A stretch of 64,000 nt of DNA from Polynucleobacter sp. JS-Safj-400b-B2 (GTDB lineage Bacteria; Pseudomonadota; Gammaproteobacteria; Burkholderiales; Burkholderiaceae). How positions within the stretch are numbered: the stretch's first letter is position 1; each line of letters starts with the position of its first letter. Made by a program: the position numbers and the translations under genes. Shown in pieces: positions 40,414 through 52,058 of this stretch. The stretch spans positions 124,001 through 188,000 of the forward strand of contig NZ_JACVPJ010000001.1 of the NCBI RefSeq assembly GCF_018881975.1, written 5' to 3'. The notes beneath the pieces were generated by a model. The model did not search any database. It was not told the DNA's origin and saw only the letters and a program-made list of their open reading frames with translations.

Positions 40414-40419
40414 TATAAT
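40414..40419 (+). promoter_or_regulatory. -10 box of the rpsB-tsf operon
   Basis: A perfect TATAAT about 110 bases before the rpsB start; the -35 is not convincing (GCCTAG at the right distance). Confidence 0.5.
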
Positions 40420-40455
40420 TTCGGTCTCAGGTCTATTTTGGACTTGAAATCGCGA

Positions 40456-40501
40456 GTTGAGCCCTCCAGGGTGGCGTTTTTTAGCGCAGCTAGGACTCAA
40501 C
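40456..40501 (+). promoter_or_regulatory. rpsB leader hairpin, possible S2 autoregulation site
   Basis: GTTGAGCCCT (40456-40465) and AGGACTCAAC (40492-40501) pair at 9 of 10 positions, closing an inner stem-loop, 26 bases before rpsB. Ribosomal protein S2 represses its own operon through a leader structure in other proteobacteria; here it is seen as a fold only. Confidence 0.55.
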
Positions 40502-40527
40502 TTTAGAAACAACCCTTAGGAGAAGTT

Positions 40528-41277
40528 ATGTCAGTAACTATGCGTCAAATGCTGGAAGCCGGTTGCCATTTTGGTCACCAAACCCGTTTCTGGTCCCCAA
40601 AGATGGCCCCATTCATTTTCGGTCATCGCAACAAAATCCACATCATCAACTTGGAAAAAACATTGCCAATGTTTCAGGACGCCCTGAAATTTGCAAAACA
40701 AGTTGCTTCTAATCGTGGCACTATTTTATTTGTTGGTACTAAGCGTCAATCACGCGAGATCATTGCTGAAGAAGCTGCTCGTGCTGGTATGCCTTACATC
40801 GACAGCCGTTGGTTGGGTGGCACACTCACCAACTTCAAAACTGTTAAAGGTTCCCTCAAGCGTTTGAAAGACATGGCAGTTGCTAAAGAAGCTGGCGACT
40901 GGGAAAAGCTTTCTAAAAAAGAAGCTTTGACTAACGACCGTGATCTCGACAAGTTGCAAAAAGCGCTTGGCGGTATTCAAGATTTGAACGGTGTTCCTGA
41001 TGCGATTTTCGTAGTGGACGTTGGCTATCACAAGATTGCTATTACTGAAGCCAACAAGCTTGGCATTCCAGTAATCGCTGTTGTAGATACTAACCACTCA
41101 CCAGAAGGTGTTGATTACATTATTCCTGGTAACGATGACTCCAGCAAAGCTGTTCTCCTTTATGCGCGTGGCATTGCTGACGCAATCCTCGAGGGCAAAG
41201 CTAACTCTGTTCAAGAAATTTTGACGGCAGTTAAAGAAGGTGAAGAAGAATTTGTTGAAGAAGGGGAGGCTGAATAA
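40528..41277 (+). CDS. rpsB: 30S ribosomal protein S2
   Basis: A 249-residue small-subunit protein. Seen: [22 protein letters not shown] at the start, [13 protein letters not shown] near 95 and the conserved [25 protein letters not shown] near 185. The RBS is AGGAGA. Its stop overlaps tsf as TAATG. Expression is probably controlled by the leader hairpin upstream. Confidence 0.98.
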   Translation: MSVTMRQMLEAGCHFGHQTRFWSPKMAPFIFGHRNKIHIINLEKTLPMFQDALKFAKQVASNRGTILFVGTKRQSREIIAEEAARAGMPYIDSRWLGGTLTNFKTVKGSLKRLKDMAVAKEAGDWEKLSKKEALTNDRDLDKLQKALGGIQDLNGVPDAIFVVDVGYHKIAITEANKLGIPVIAVVDTNHSPEGVDYIIPGNDDSSKAVLLYARGIADAILEGKANSVQEILTAVKEGEEEFVEEGEAE

Positions 41278-42161
41278 TGGCCGCTATTACCGCTGCAATG
41301 GTTGGCGAGTTACGCGCCAAAACTGATGCTCCGATGATGGAGTGTAAAAAGGCTTTGACCGAGGCTGATGGTGATATGGCTCGTGCAGAAGAAATTCTGC
41401 GCGTTAAGCTGGGTAGCAAGGCTGGTAAAGCAGCTTCTCGTGTAACGGCTGAAGGTATCGTTGCTACTTCTATCAATGACACTACTGGTGCTTTGTTAGA
41501 AGTGAACTGCGAAACTGACTTCGTTTCTAAGAATGATGATTTCTTGGCGTTCGTAAATGACTGCGTGAAGTTGGTTGCTGAAAAGAACCCAGCTGACGTT
41601 GCTGCATTGTTAGCATTGCCATTGAATGGTCAAACTGTTGATGAAGTTCGTAGCGCATTGATCGGTAAGATCGGCGAGAACATCATGCCACGTCGTTTTA
41701 AGCGTTTTGCTGGAAGCAACAAGTTGGTTTCTTACCTCCATGGCACTCGTATTGGTGTAATGGTTGAGTTCGAAGGTGACGACACTGCTGCTAAAGATGT
41801 AGCAATGCATATTGCTGCAATGAAGCCAGTAGCTTTGTCTATGGCTGACGTTCCTGCTGAAGCAATTGCTGTTGAGCGTAGCGTAGCTGTTCAAAAAGCT
41901 GCCGAATCTGGCAAACCACCAGAAATCGTTGAAAAGATGGTTGAAGGTTCTATTCAGAAGTACCTCAAAGAGGTTTCTTTGTTGAACCAGACTTTCGTTA
42001 AAAACGACAAGCAATCTGTAGAGCAAATGCTCAAGGCTGCAAACACAACAATCAAGGGCTTCACCATGTTTGTTGTAGGCGAGGGCATTGAGAAGCGTCA
42101 AGACGACTTTGCGGCTGAAGTAGCTGCACAAGTGGCTGCCGCTTCAAAAGCAACCGCTTAA
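41277..42161 (+). CDS. tsf: elongation factor Ts
   Basis: A 294-residue nucleotide exchange factor for EF-Tu. Seen: the N-terminal UBA-like [17 protein letters not shown] and [15 protein letters not shown] near residue 75, both key EF-Tu-binding regions. Coupled to rpsB by TAATG. A strong terminator follows. Confidence 0.98.
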   Translation: MAAITAAMVGELRAKTDAPMMECKKALTEADGDMARAEEILRVKLGSKAGKAASRVTAEGIVATSINDTTGALLEVNCETDFVSKNDDFLAFVNDCVKLVAEKNPADVAALLALPLNGQTVDEVRSALIGKIGENIMPRRFKRFAGSNKLVSYLHGTRIGVMVEFEGDDTAAKDVAMHIAAMKPVALSMADVPAEAIAVERSVAVQKAAESGKPPEIVEKMVEGSIQKYLKEVSLLNQTFVKNDKQSVEQMLKAANTTIKGFTMFVVGEGIEKRQDDFAAEVAAQVAAASKATA

Positions 42162-42200
42162 ATTGCCAGTTTGGGGCTTGCCCCATTGGTTGGTAATACC

Positions 42201-42241
42201 CAAAAGGGCATGGAAACCTTAGTTTCTGTGCCCTTTTGTTT
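42201..42241 (+). terminator. terminator after tsf
   Basis: CAAAAGGGCA pairs with TGCCCTTTTG, with an inner GGAAAC/GTTTCT stem, ending in TTTTGTT. It closes the rpsB-tsf unit. Confidence 0.88.
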
Positions 42242-42265
42242 GATCCCTCCCAAGCCCTTTATAAT
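42236..42265 (+). promoter_or_regulatory. candidate pyrH promoter
   Basis: A perfect TATAAT at 42260-42265 about 82 bases before pyrH; a weak TTGTTT at 42236 is 18 bases before it. Confidence 0.5.
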
Positions 42266-42347
42266 TTGGCGTAGATATTAAAAAAGTGCTTAAAGATCAA
42301 TAAGCTAAGTAAGTAAATTACTTGGCAAATTACGGAAAATAAAAAAC

Positions 42348-43058
42348 ATGCCAGCCTACAAACGAGTCCTCCTAAAACTATCTGGTGAAGCCCTTATGGG
42401 TGATGATGCTTTTGGCATCAATCCAGTCACTATCGATTCCATGGTTAAGGAAATTGCCGATGTTGTGAATATCGGAGTGGAACTCGCGATTGTGATTGGT
42501 GGCGGCAACATTTTCCGTGGTGTGGCCGGAGGTGCTGCTGGCATGGATCGTGCAACTGCCGATTACATGGGTATGTTGGCAACTATGATGAATTCCTTGG
42601 CATTGCAAGATGCATTGCGTCAAAAAGGTGTTGAGGCACGCGTACAATCTGCTCTTCGCATGGATCAAGTGGTTGAGCCTTATATTCGTCCCCGCGCCAT
42701 TCGTGCGATGGGCGAGGGCAAAGTAGTCATCTTCGCTGCTGGAACTGGAAACCCATTCTTTACTACCGACACCGCAGCTGCTCTGCGTGGGGCTGAGATG
42801 GGCGTTGAGATCATGCTTAAGGCAACCAAGGTAGACGGTATCTATAGCGCGGATCCAGTCAAGGATCCCGCAGCAACTTTATATAAAACTATTACGTTTG
42901 ACGAAGCTTTAATCAAGAATCTACAGGTTATGGACGCAACAGCATTTGCATTGTGTCGTGATCGCAAATTACCAATCAAAGTATTTTCAATTCTCAAGCC
43001 AGGCGCATTGATGCGTGTAGTGCAAGGTGAACCTGAAGGTACTTTGGTACACGTTTAA
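42348..43058 (+). CDS. pyrH: UMP kinase
   Basis: A 236-residue amino-acid-kinase fold enzyme phosphorylating UMP, a regulator of pyrimidine flow. Seen: KLSGEALMG at residue 8, GGGNIFRG near 48, and [17 protein letters not shown] near 130. Followed after 11 bases by frr. Confidence 0.98.
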   Translation: MPAYKRVLLKLSGEALMGDDAFGINPVTIDSMVKEIADVVNIGVELAIVIGGGNIFRGVAGGAAGMDRATADYMGMLATMMNSLALQDALRQKGVEARVQSALRMDQVVEPYIRPRAIRAMGEGKVVIFAAGTGNPFFTTDTAAALRGAEMGVEIMLKATKVDGIYSADPVKDPAATLYKTITFDEALIKNLQVMDATAFALCRDRKLPIKVFSILKPGALMRVVQGEPEGTLVHV

Positions 43059-43069
43059 TAGGAGGCCAG

Positions 43070-43630
43070 ATGTCAGCAGCAGAAATTAAAACCAATACCG
43101 ATCAAAAGATGCAAAAGTCTCTCGAGGCTTTGAAGACCAATTTGGCCAAGATTCGTTCTGGCCGTGCTAACCCAGGAATTTTGGAGCACATTCAGGTGGA
43201 CTATTACGGTAATCCCACCCCATTAAGTCAGGTTGCGAGCCTGGGTTTAGCGGATGCGCGCACCATTAATGTTCAGCCATTTGAAAAGACGATGGTTGCA
43301 GTGATTGAAAAAGCAATTCGTGATTCTGATTTAGGTTTAAACCCAGCATCACAGGGCACAGTAATTCGCGTACCAATGCCTGCTTTGACCGAAGAGCGCC
43401 GCCGTGACCTCACCAAGGTTGTGAAGAATGAAGGTGAAGAAACTAAGATTGCTGTTCGTAATTTGCGCCGTGACGCGAATGAGCATTTAAAACGTCTTAC
43501 TAAGGATAAAGAAATCTCCGAGGATGAAGAGCGTCGCGCTACAGATGAAATTCAGAAGATGACGGATAAAGCAGTGATTGATGTCGATAAAATCATTACT
43601 GAAAAAGAAAAAGAGATCATGACGGTTTAA
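43070..43630 (+). CDS. frr: ribosome recycling factor
   Basis: A 186-residue three-helix-bundle protein with a beta-sandwich, freeing ribosomes after termination. Seen: [21 protein letters not shown] near 28 and [19 protein letters not shown] near 105. RBS AGGAGG precedes ATG by 6 bases. Confidence 0.98.
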   Translation: MSAAEIKTNTDQKMQKSLEALKTNLAKIRSGRANPGILEHIQVDYYGNPTPLSQVASLGLADARTINVQPFEKTMVAVIEKAIRDSDLGLNPASQGTVIRVPMPALTEERRRDLTKVVKNEGEETKIAVRNLRRDANEHLKRLTKDKEISEDEERRATDEIQKMTDKAVIDVDKIITEKEKEIMTV

Positions 43631-43655
43631 AACCGTCCTGAATTTTTGGCTTTTC

Positions 43656-44429
43656 ATGACTCAACATTTCAGTTCAACTCTAGCCATACCAGAGGTATCT
43701 GCTATACCTCGCCATGTGGCGATCATCATGGATGGCAATGGGCGTTGGGCGAGCAAGCGCATGATGCCGCGCGTTGCTGGGCACTCCGAAGGATTGAGTG
43801 CGGTTCGCAAGATTGTTGAAGAATGTCGCAAGCTGGGCGTTGAGTACTTAACGGTATTTGCCTTCAGTTCAGAAAACTGGCGCCGCCCACCGGAAGAGGT
43901 GGGTTTCCTCATGAAGCTTTTTCTAAAGTCACTCAAAGGCGAAGTCTCGCGTTTGGCTGAGAACGATATTGCTTTGCGATTGATTGGCGACTTGAGTCGT
44001 TTTGATTCTGCGATTCAAGAAATGGTGGAGTTTTCTGAGAAAAAGACGGTCGACTGTAAAGGGCTGACTTTTACGATTGCCGCAAACTATGGTGGTCGTT
44101 GGGATATTTTGCAGGCCATGCGTCAATGCCTTACTGCCAATCCGAATCTGAAGCCGCAACAAGTCACTGAAGAATTACTTCAGCCCCATCTTTCGATGTC
44201 TTATGCTCCAGAGCCTGATTTGTTTATTCGTACTGGCGGCGAGCAGCGTGTGAGCAATTTCTTGCTGTGGCAATTGGCTTATACCGAGTTGTATTTCACA
44301 GATATCTTGTGGCCTGACTTTGACGAGAAAGAGCTACACAAGGCGTTTGACTGGTTTAGCCAGCGTGAGCGCCGCTTTGGTCGTACTAGTGCTCAGCTTG
44401 CATCGCAAGCTATGAGCGATGCAGTTTGA
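43656..44429 (+). CDS. uppS: undecaprenyl diphosphate synthase
   Basis: A 257-residue cis-prenyltransferase making the lipid carrier for peptidoglycan and LPS. Seen: [13 protein letters not shown] near residue 21 (catalytic Asp), [13 protein letters not shown] near 70 and [19 protein letters not shown] near 190. Confidence 0.97.
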   Translation: MTQHFSSTLAIPEVSAIPRHVAIIMDGNGRWASKRMMPRVAGHSEGLSAVRKIVEECRKLGVEYLTVFAFSSENWRRPPEEVGFLMKLFLKSLKGEVSRLAENDIALRLIGDLSRFDSAIQEMVEFSEKKTVDCKGLTFTIAANYGGRWDILQAMRQCLTANPNLKPQQVTEELLQPHLSMSYAPEPDLFIRTGGEQRVSNFLLWQLAYTELYFTDILWPDFDEKELHKAFDWFSQRERRFGRTSAQLASQAMSDAV

Positions 44430-44455
44430 CGTAGTTCATTACTAAGTTCACCCCC

Positions 44456-45283
44456 ATGCTAAAAACCAGAGTCATTACCGCCCTTGTCTTATTGGCGGTA
44501 TTGCTGCCTATCTTGTTTCTCCTTCCCCAAATTTATATCGGAGCTTTCTTCTTAGTAGGCTTGTTGGCTGCCGCTTGGGAGTGGAGTCGCTTGCTGACTC
44601 CTGGCGCGGGCCGTGCCGCTTGGATATACGTATTATTTTGTCTAGCCATTATTTTGCTTTTACTAGGCATGCAAAATGCCTCATGGCAATTTGCCCTATT
44701 GCTTCTAGCTGTTATTTTCTGGTTCTTTATTGCCCCCTTTATATTGGCCAAAGGTATGAATCTGTCCATTGAAAAGATAAGACCTTTTTATGTGGTGCTT
44801 GGTTTAATTGTGCTTCCAGCGACTTGGTTTGCATTGGTGTTCTTGCGTGAGTTGGGTCTCATCTTTTTGCTCAGTACCATGGCTTTGGTATGGATTGCAG
44901 ATATTGGTGCTTATTTTGTTGGTAAAGCATTTGGCAAGCACAAGCTTGCAGTACAAATTAGCCCCGGGAAATCTATCGAGGGTGCTATTGGTGGCTTAAT
45001 ACTTTGTTATATATATGCGTTCTTGTGCGTGTATTTTTTGTCTTTTGAATCGACTTTATTTGGTGCATGGGCTATTCGCTTTGGCTGGGTTCCTATGTTC
45101 TTGATGGTTACGGTATTGACTGCATTCAGTATTTTTGGAGACTTATTTGAGTCCCAGTTAAAACGATTGGCCGGTGTTAAGGATTCCAGTCATTTGTTAC
45201 CTGGTCACGGTGGAGTATTGGATCGTGTAGACGCTTTGATTCCGGCAATGCCAATCGCAGCACTTTTGGCAGGACTGGTGTGA
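44456..45283 (+). CDS. cdsA: phosphatidate cytidylyltransferase
   Basis: A 275-residue inner-membrane enzyme making CDP-diacylglycerol. About eight membrane segments; near the end the signature [21 protein letters not shown], followed by [14 protein letters not shown]. Stop overlaps the dxr start by one base (TGATG). Confidence 0.95.
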   Translation: MLKTRVITALVLLAVLLPILFLLPQIYIGAFFLVGLLAAAWEWSRLLTPGAGRAAWIYVLFCLAIILLLLGMQNASWQFALLLLAVIFWFFIAPFILAKGMNLSIEKIRPFYVVLGLIVLPATWFALVFLRELGLIFLLSTMALVWIADIGAYFVGKAFGKHKLAVQISPGKSIEGAIGGLILCYIYAFLCVYFLSFESTLFGAWAIRFGWVPMFLMVTVLTAFSIFGDLFESQLKRLAGVKDSSHLLPGHGGVLDRVDALIPAMPIAALLAGLV

Positions 45284-46479
45284 TGTCAATCAAGCGGGTT
45301 GGTATTCTAGGTTCTACTGGATCTATCGGCGTCAATACGCTAGATGTCATTCGTGCGCACCCAGATCGCTTTAAAGTAGTAGCACTTACTGCGGCAAAAC
45401 AGGTTGATCTACTTGCGCAGCAGTGTATTGAATTTAAACCTGCGATTGCCGTAGTGGCAGATGCAGATGGTGCTGCTCGCTTAAGCAAGCTTTTGCTGGA
45501 GAAGCAAATCGGCACTCAAGTTTTGTATGGGCCACAAGCTTTAGTTACTGCCATTACTGAATCTCATTGCGATACTGTGATGGCTGCTATTGTTGGTGCT
45601 GCGGGATTGGTTCCGGCATTGGCTGCTGCGAAAGCAGGCAAAAGAGTATTACTTGCTAACAAAGAAGCATTAGTGATGTCTGGTGATTTGTTCATGCAGG
45701 CAATTAAGCAGGGCGGAGGGCAACTCCTTCCTATTGATAGTGAACATAATGCAATCTTTCAATGTCTACCAAGTCAATTTTCTAAAGAGCATCATTCTGC
45801 ATTAGGTGTTGAGGAGCTTTGGTTAACTGCATCGGGTGGGCCCTTCAGAAATACACCTCTTGATCAGTTAGCAAGCATCACTCCGGAGCAAGCTTGTGCA
45901 CATCCCAATTGGGTGATGGGCAGAAAGATTTCTGTGGATTCTGCAACGATGATGAATAAAGGTCTTGAGGTCATCGAGGCTTTTTGGTTATTTGGTTTGC
46001 CTTTAGCAAAAATTAAGGTATTGATTCATCCGCAAAGTGTCGTGCATTCAATGGTGCGTTATCGCGATGGATCAGTATTGGCTCAGCTAGGTCAGCCAGA
46101 TATGCGGACTCCTATCGCTTATGGCCTTGCATGGCCTGAACGCATTGATGCTGGTGTAGCGCCATTGAGTTTGACGCAGTTAGCGAATTTGAGTTTTTCT
46201 GAACCAGAGTTAGAGCGTTTCCCATGCCTGTCTTTGGCATTTGCTGCTGCTATTGCCGGTGGTACTGCGCCCACTGTTCTGAATGCTGCTAATGAAATTG
46301 CAGTTGCAGCATTCTTAGATGAGGGCTTGCCTTATTTGCAGATACCAGCTGTAGTGGAGAATGTGTTGAACATGATCCCCTCAGTCAATGCAGAATCACT
46401 TGAATTGATTTTGGACATCGATGCACGAGCTCGTCATTCTGCACAGTCAGTAGTGAGGAATATTCTTTGCAAGCATTAA
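45283..46479 (+). CDS. dxr: 1-deoxy-D-xylulose 5-phosphate reductoisomerase
   Basis: A 398-residue NADPH enzyme forming MEP, the first committed step of isoprenoid precursors used by uppS. Seen: [17 protein letters not shown] at residue 7, [12 protein letters not shown] near 124 and [10 protein letters not shown] near 149. ATG 45283 is taken; a GTG one codon before is possible. Confidence 0.97.
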   Translation: MSIKRVGILGSTGSIGVNTLDVIRAHPDRFKVVALTAAKQVDLLAQQCIEFKPAIAVVADADGAARLSKLLLEKQIGTQVLYGPQALVTAITESHCDTVMAAIVGAAGLVPALAAAKAGKRVLLANKEALVMSGDLFMQAIKQGGGQLLPIDSEHNAIFQCLPSQFSKEHHSALGVEELWLTASGGPFRNTPLDQLASITPEQACAHPNWVMGRKISVDSATMMNKGLEVIEAFWLFGLPLAKIKVLIHPQSVVHSMVRYRDGSVLAQLGQPDMRTPIAYGLAWPERIDAGVAPLSLTQLANLSFSEPELERFPCLSLAFAAAIAGGTAPTVLNAANEIAVAAFLDEGLPYLQIPAVVENVLNMIPSVNAESLELILDIDARARHSAQSVVRNILCKH

Positions 46480-47600
46480 TTACTCTTGCTGCATTTTTAT
46501 TGACTCTTGGAGTGTTGGTCAGCTTCCATGAGTTCGGGCATTTTTTTGCAGCTCGGTGTTGTGGTGTTCGCGTGCTGCGCTTTGCAGTTGGTTTTGGTAA
46601 ACCTTTGTTTACTTACCATGCTAAAAATAAAACCGAATGGGTCTTAGCATCGATTCCTTTGGGTGGCTATGTTAAGTTGCTCGACGGTCGAGACCCTCAG
46701 CAAGTGATTGCTCCGGCCGAGGAGTCCCAAGCCTTTGATCGGAAACCACTATGGCAGCGTTCTTTGATTGTGGCTGCCGGCCCCTTCGCTAATTTTTTTC
46801 TAGCAATTATCTTTTTTGCCTTGATTTATGTATCCGGCGCCCCCCAATTGCCGGCGGTTTTGCAGAGCCCTCCTGAGCATTCTGTTGCTGCCAAGCTTGG
46901 ATTGACTGGAGGAGATCGGGTGATTGGCTGGCAGGATTTAGGTTCTGAACAGGATGGCGTGCCCCTTTTTGGTGATTTTTCTCCTGTTCCAAGTTGGAAT
47001 GCCTTGCGCTGGAGTTTGATGGACGCGCTTACTGGAGAGAATGGATTCGCACTAAAGTTAGAAACTCCTAGTGGCGGCAGCTTAGTAAAGTCCTTTTATG
47101 CCAAGGATTTACCCAAAATCACCCCCGACAAGGATCCAATGCTGGCGCTTGGTATCTTGCCAGCACTAACGCCCTTGGCAGAGTGGCAAGACCTCAAATT
47201 AGGCCCAATAGATGCACTTCTATTTGCATCCAAAAGGGTCTGGGTAATTTCCAAGGTTTCTGCAAGACTAATGGCTGGATTATTTACCGGAAACACCTCC
47301 CTAAAACAGTTGGGAGGTCCCATCAGCATTGCTGACATGGCGGGCAAATCCGCCCAGGTAGGCTGGCAGCCATTTTTGGCTTTTTTAGCACTTATGAGTA
47401 TTAGCATTGGTTTGCTCAATTTGCTTCCTTTTCCGATGCTAGATGGGGGTCAGCTACTGTATGATGCATGGGAGTTGGTAGCCGGTAAGCGGATTTCGAC
47501 ATCGATGCAGGGGCAACTCCAAAAAGTGGGCTTCTTTCTGCTGATTTCTATGTCATTGCTGGCCTTGTTTAACGATTTACAACGCTATATTTCGCCTTGA
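46467..47600 (+). CDS. rseP: RIP metalloprotease RseP, short form with one PDZ
   Basis: A site-2 protease of the sigma-E envelope stress pathway. It has HEFGHFF at 21-27 (zinc site), a PDZ-like stretch at about 110-215, and the third motif [12 protein letters not shown] near 322. The 377 residues are shorter than the usual about 450; between the first PDZ and [10 protein letters not shown] only about 60 residues occur where relatives have a second PDZ. TTG start, overlapping dxr by 13 bases and bamA by 4. Confidence 0.93.
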   Translation: MQALITLAAFLLTLGVLVSFHEFGHFFAARCCGVRVLRFAVGFGKPLFTYHAKNKTEWVLASIPLGGYVKLLDGRDPQQVIAPAEESQAFDRKPLWQRSLIVAAGPFANFFLAIIFFALIYVSGAPQLPAVLQSPPEHSVAAKLGLTGGDRVIGWQDLGSEQDGVPLFGDFSPVPSWNALRWSLMDALTGENGFALKLETPSGGSLVKSFYAKDLPKITPDKDPMLALGILPALTPLAEWQDLKLGPIDALLFASKRVWVISKVSARLMAGLFTGNTSLKQLGGPISIADMAGKSAQVGWQPFLAFLALMSISIGLLNLLPFPMLDGGQLLYDAWELVAGKRISTSMQGQLQKVGFFLLISMSLLALFNDLQRYISP

Positions 47601-49945
47601 ATTCTCTGACACTTTCTTTACGTTTTTTTGCCCGCTGCATTACCCAAATCTTGGTAGTTTTTGTGCTTGGGTTTAGTCTGAACGCATCTGCAGCAGACTC
47701 ATTTGTGGTGAAAGACATTCGTGTTGAAGGTTTGCAGCGTGTAGAGCCTGGAACAGTATTTAGCTATCTGCCTGTTCAGGTGGGCGAAACCTTTACTGAC
47801 GAAAAGGGTGCCGAGGCAATTAAGGCCCTCTATAGCACTGGCTTTTTTAGAGACGTTCAGATTCAAGCGCAGGGTAGTGTGCTTATTGTGATCGTTGAAG
47901 AGCGTCCAACCATCTCTCGTATTGAATTTACGGGAATGAAAGAGTTTGATCCCGAGATTATTCGTAAATCATTAAAAACAGTCGGCGTAGCTGAAGCGCG
48001 TTTCTACGACAAAGCCTTAATTGATAAAGCAGAGCAAGAACTCAAGCGTCAATACGTTGGTAAAGGCATGTATGCAGCTGAAGTAGTTGCAACAGTAACC
48101 CCTGTTGAGCGTAACCAAGTAGCCGTTTATTTCAACGTTGACGAAGGTCCTATAGCCAAAATTCAAGAGATTAATTTCATTGGAACGGAGGCTTTTAGTG
48201 AGAGTACTTTAAAGAGCGAGATGCAGCTCAAAACGGGCGGCTGGCTTTCTTGGTACAGCAAAGACAATCTTTACTCCAAGCAAAAATTAACTGCCGACTT
48301 AGAGTCGATTCGTTCGTACTACCTTAATCGTGGTTATCTAGAATTTGTAATTGAATCTACACAAGTTTCGATTACTCCCGATAAAAAGGGCGTCTACCTC
48401 ACAATCAGTATTAGCGAAGGTAAAAAATTCACCGTGAAGGATGTGCGTTTAGCCGGTGAAACTCTTGGTAAAGAGGCGGAGTTGATGCAGTTGGTTGTTT
48501 TGAAGCCGGGAGATACTTTCTCATCAGCCCAACTAACAGAGAGCACCAAAGCAATTGCCGAGATCTTGGGGAGCTATGGTTATGCATTTGCAACCATTAA
48601 CCCGCAACCTGATATTCGCCGCGATCTAGCTGAAGTAGATCTTACCTTGGTGATCGATCCTGGGCGCCGTATCTATGTTCGTCAAGTGGCCATTTCTGGC
48701 AACGCTAAAACTCGTGACATGGTGATTCGTCGCGAGATGCGTCAGTTTGAAAGTTCATGGTTTGATAGTGACAAGATTGAATTATCTAAAAAGCGTTTAG
48801 GCCGCTTAGGCTATTTCACGGAAACCGATATCACCACCGAAGATGTTCCTGGATCTCCTGATCAGGTTGACGTCAATGTCAAGGTTACTGAGAAGCCGAC
48901 GGGCGCGATTACTGTTGGTGCCGGATTCTCCTCAACCGAGAAATTGATTTTATCTGCCGGTATCAATCAAGATAATGCGTTCGGCACTGGTACTGCGATT
49001 GGCTTAAATGCATCGCTAGGTAAGATCAATCAGAATTTAACCCTATCTAATTACGATCCATACTTTACGGAAGATGGTATTAGTCGATACACCGATCTGT
49101 ACTATCGATCATCCAAGCCTTTGTACTACGTTGGCGACACTGAATACCAAATTAAATCTGTGGGCTCCAATATTAAATTCGGCGTTCCTTATACCGAGGT
49201 TGATAGAGTCTTTTTTGGAACTGGAGTTGAAGCATTTCAAATTCAGACTTCTAGTAATACCCCGCAGCCTTACTTAAATTATGCCCAAAGCTATGGGGTT
49301 GCTGCGCCTGGTTATCCCGCTACCCTGACTACCTATAACGTGCCATTGACTGTTGGGTGGTCGCGCGATGGTCGAGACAGTACGCTCATTCCATCCTCTG
49401 GTTCCTTACAGCAATTGTCAGCGGAGGTGGGAACGCCTGTCGGTAATATGACTTTTTATCGCTTATATGGCCAGTACCAGAAATACCACTCGTTCTCAAA
49501 GGGTAATATCCTGTCCTTTAATGGCGAGGTTGGTTACGGTCAGGCTTATGGTAATAATCCATTCCCGATTACCAAAAACTACTATGTAGGTGGTATTGGT
49601 TCTGTTCGCGGCTATGCGCCTGGTTCCTTGGGGCCCCAGTACTACAACACCGTGATTGGTCAATATCAGCCAACAGGCGGGCAGTCTAAGATCGTTACAA
49701 ACGTGGAATATACCTTCCCTGTTCCTGGCTCTGGCGTCGATAAAACCCTGCGCCTATTTACCTTCGTAGACGGCGGTAATGCTTTTGGGGAAAACATGAA
49801 TTTAGTTCTGAGATACTCTTATGGATTGGGTTTATCATGGATATCACCGTTAGGACCTTTAAAATTCAGCTATGGTATGCCGTATAAGCCCTATCCAAAT
49901 GCCAATGTTCAGCGTTTACAGTTCCAAGTGGGTACAGCGTTTTAA
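47597..49945 (+). CDS. bamA: outer membrane protein assembly factor BamA
   Basis: A 782-residue Omp85 protein. Signal peptide (residues 1-32, ending NASAA), five POTRA repeats at about 35-435, then a 16-strand barrel with the substrate-groove motif SVRGYAPGSLGP near 673 and terminal aromatic QVGTAF. TTG start overlaps rseP. Confidence 0.97.
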   Translation: MNSLTLSLRFFARCITQILVVFVLGFSLNASAADSFVVKDIRVEGLQRVEPGTVFSYLPVQVGETFTDEKGAEAIKALYSTGFFRDVQIQAQGSVLIVIVEERPTISRIEFTGMKEFDPEIIRKSLKTVGVAEARFYDKALIDKAEQELKRQYVGKGMYAAEVVATVTPVERNQVAVYFNVDEGPIAKIQEINFIGTEAFSESTLKSEMQLKTGGWLSWYSKDNLYSKQKLTADLESIRSYYLNRGYLEFVIESTQVSITPDKKGVYLTISISEGKKFTVKDVRLAGETLGKEAELMQLVVLKPGDTFSSAQLTESTKAIAEILGSYGYAFATINPQPDIRRDLAEVDLTLVIDPGRRIYVRQVAISGNAKTRDMVIRREMRQFESSWFDSDKIELSKKRLGRLGYFTETDITTEDVPGSPDQVDVNVKVTEKPTGAITVGAGFSSTEKLILSAGINQDNAFGTGTAIGLNASLGKINQNLTLSNYDPYFTEDGISRYTDLYYRSSKPLYYVGDTEYQIKSVGSNIKFGVPYTEVDRVFFGTGVEAFQIQTSSNTPQPYLNYAQSYGVAAPGYPATLTTYNVPLTVGWSRDGRDSTLIPSSGSLQQLSAEVGTPVGNMTFYRLYGQYQKYHSFSKGNILSFNGEVGYGQAYGNNPFPITKNYYVGGIGSVRGYAPGSLGPQYYNTVIGQYQPTGGQSKIVTNVEYTFPVPGSGVDKTLRLFTFVDGGNAFGENMNLVLRYSYGLGLSWISPLGPLKFSYGMPYKPYPNANVQRLQFQVGTAF

Positions 49946-49963
49946 TTGTTTAAGGAAAGTTTT

Positions 49964-50491
49964 ATGAAGCTTTATCAATCTTCTAAATGGATTCAAATTA
50001 GCTTAATTGCTGCTGTGACAACAATTGCCGCCACGCCATCATTCGCTCAAGATGCGGGAACGCGCGTTGCCGTTGTGAATTCGGAGAAAGTGTTTAACGA
50101 ATCCAATCTGGCAAAAGCAATGCAAACTCGTTTGCAAAATGAATTTACCAAGCGTCAGAACGATTTGCGCGATAGTGCCCAAAAAATTAAATCTGCAGCT
50201 GAAAAACTCGATCGTGACGCCGCGGTGATGAATGAAGCCGAGCGCTTACGTCGTCAACGTGAATTGGCTGATCAAGATCGTGAATTGCAACGCAAACAAC
50301 GTGAATTTACTGAAGATCTCAATCAGCGCACGTTTGAAGAGCGCGCTAAGATTGCAGAAAAAGCAAATGCAGTGTTAAAGCAAATTGCAGAGCAAAGAAA
50401 AATTGACATCATTGTTCAAGAAGCGGCTTATGTAAGCCCTAAGGCAGACGTAACCGATGATGTTATCAAGGCTTTAAATAGCCAGAAGTAA
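49964..50491 (+). CDS. skp: OmpH/Skp family periplasmic chaperone
   Basis: A 175-residue chaperone holding outer-membrane proteins for BamA. Signal peptide to about residue 26 (TPSFA). Then [13 protein letters not shown] and long charged helices ([19 protein letters not shown]) that form the Skp tentacles. ATG 49964 has AAGGAAAG before it; a TTG 18 bases earlier is less likely. Confidence 0.92.
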   Translation: MKLYQSSKWIQISLIAAVTTIAATPSFAQDAGTRVAVVNSEKVFNESNLAKAMQTRLQNEFTKRQNDLRDSAQKIKSAAEKLDRDAAVMNEAERLRRQRELADQDRELQRKQREFTEDLNQRTFEERAKIAEKANAVLKQIAEQRKIDIIVQEAAYVSPKADVTDDVIKALNSQK

Positions 50492-50496
50492 GCTTT

Positions 50497-51564
50497 ATGC
50501 CTACCGCCATTGAGCTGGCCGAACAGTTTCAAGCAAGCTTAGTGGGGGAGGCTTCCCACAGTTTTACAGGCCTCGCTCCATTAGAGCGGGGGCAACCTGA
50601 TCAGATATCCTTTCTCTCCAATCCATTGTATAGACAGCAGGCTAGTGATAGCGCTGCAGGCGCATTGATTGTTAGTCAGTCTGATTTAGAGTTTCTGCAG
50701 GCTAACCCCAGTGTCAATTCAGCCAAGCGGGTGTACTTTGTCTCAAAAAACCCGTATGCCACTTTTGCCAGAATGGCTCAGCACTTTGCAAAAGTAAGTA
50801 CTCCAACTTATCCAGCCGGAATTCATCCAAGTGCAGTAATTGATTCCACTGCGATTGTTCCAGTCTCATGCCATATTGGTCCGTTTGTGCAAATTGGAGC
50901 TGGGGTAAAGTTGGGTGAGCGTGTTGTGATTTTAGGCAATTCAAGTATTGCAAGAGATTGTGTGATTGCAAGCGATAGCTTGATCTACCCGTCAACCTCT
51001 ATTTACTACAGTACGCAAATTGGCGAGCGTTGCATTATTCATAGTGGCGCAGTGATTGGTGCAGATGGTTTTGGTTTTGCCTCCGACTTTTCTGGTGCCG
51101 GTGGTGAGTGGGTGAAGATTCCTCAGACCGGTCGCGTAGTCATTGGAAATGATGTGGAAGTTGGCGCTTCCACTACGATTGATCGTGGAGCAATGAGTGA
51201 CACCGTCATCGGTGCGGGAACCAAGATAGATAATCAAGTCCAAATTGCGCACAATGTTGTTATTGGTAGTTGTTGCGTTGTGGCTGGATGTGCTGCAATT
51301 TCTGGTAGCACCAAGATTGGTAATTTCTGCATCATTGGTGGAGCATCAAATTTTGCGGGCCATCTCACAATTGCTGACAGGACAACGGTTTCTGGTAACA
51401 CCTCTATTATTCGCTCTATCACTGAGCCAGGTCAGCATTTCACAGGGGTTTATCCATCCATGCCCCACAGTGCATGGGAGAAAAATGCCGCTATTTTGCG
51501 TGGCCTAGATAAAATACGTCAGCGCTTGCGTTTACTGGATAAAAACAAAACTACAGAGTCATAA
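50497..51564 (+). CDS. lpxD: UDP-3-O-acylglucosamine N-acyltransferase
   Basis: A 355-residue left-handed beta-helix trimer adding the second acyl chain to lipid A. N-terminal uridine domain ([13 protein letters not shown] near 34), then hexapeptide repeats from about 105 with the catalytic histidine region [10 protein letters not shown] near 250. Confidence 0.96.
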   Translation: MPTAIELAEQFQASLVGEASHSFTGLAPLERGQPDQISFLSNPLYRQQASDSAAGALIVSQSDLEFLQANPSVNSAKRVYFVSKNPYATFARMAQHFAKVSTPTYPAGIHPSAVIDSTAIVPVSCHIGPFVQIGAGVKLGERVVILGNSSIARDCVIASDSLIYPSTSIYYSTQIGERCIIHSGAVIGADGFGFASDFSGAGGEWVKIPQTGRVVIGNDVEVGASTTIDRGAMSDTVIGAGTKIDNQVQIAHNVVIGSCCVVAGCAAISGSTKIGNFCIIGGASNFAGHLTIADRTTVSGNTSIIRSITEPGQHFTGVYPSMPHSAWEKNAAILRGLDKIRQRLRLLDKNKTTES

Positions 51565-51608
51565 GATTCTGTAATCTAAATCAAATACTTACTTTTAGCA
51601 GGTCATTT

Positions 51609-52058
51609 ATGAGCACACCAATCGCAATCGATATCAATAAGATTCTGAAATTGCTACCGCATCGTTACCCATTCCTCTTGGTGGATCGTGTTCTAGAAAT
51701 CACACCACGTGAGAGTATTACTGCGTTAAAAAATGTCACTATGAATGAGCCGTTCTTTCAGGGTCATTTCCCAGATTTTCCTGTAATGCCTGGTGTGTTA
51801 ATTATTGAGGCATTGGCACAAACGGCAGCCTTGCTTACTTTCTCTGAAGAGCGTGCGGAAGACGCGATTTATTACTTTGCTGGTATTGATGGGGCGCGCT
51901 TTAAAAAGCCGGTGTTGCCTGGCGACCAGCTCATCATGACTGCCATACTAGAGCGTGGTCGTGCTGGGATTTATAAGTTTGCTGTTAAGGCAACTGTGGA
52001 TGGTGAGATTGCGGCAGAGGCGAATATTACTTGTGCGGTTCGTACGAAAGGCGCGTAA
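51609..52058 (+). CDS. fabZ: 3-hydroxyacyl-ACP dehydratase FabZ
   Basis: A 149-residue hot-dog fold dehydratase of fatty acid synthesis. Seen: [15 protein letters not shown] near 14 and [23 protein letters not shown] near 50 (catalytic His and Glu). The stop overlaps the lpxA start (TAATG). Confidence 0.98.
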   Translation: MSTPIAIDINKILKLLPHRYPFLLVDRVLEITPRESITALKNVTMNEPFFQGHFPDFPVMPGVLIIEALAQTAALLTFSEERAEDAIYYFAGIDGARFKKPVLPGDQLIMTAILERGRAGIYKFAVKATVDGEIAAEANITCAVRTKGA

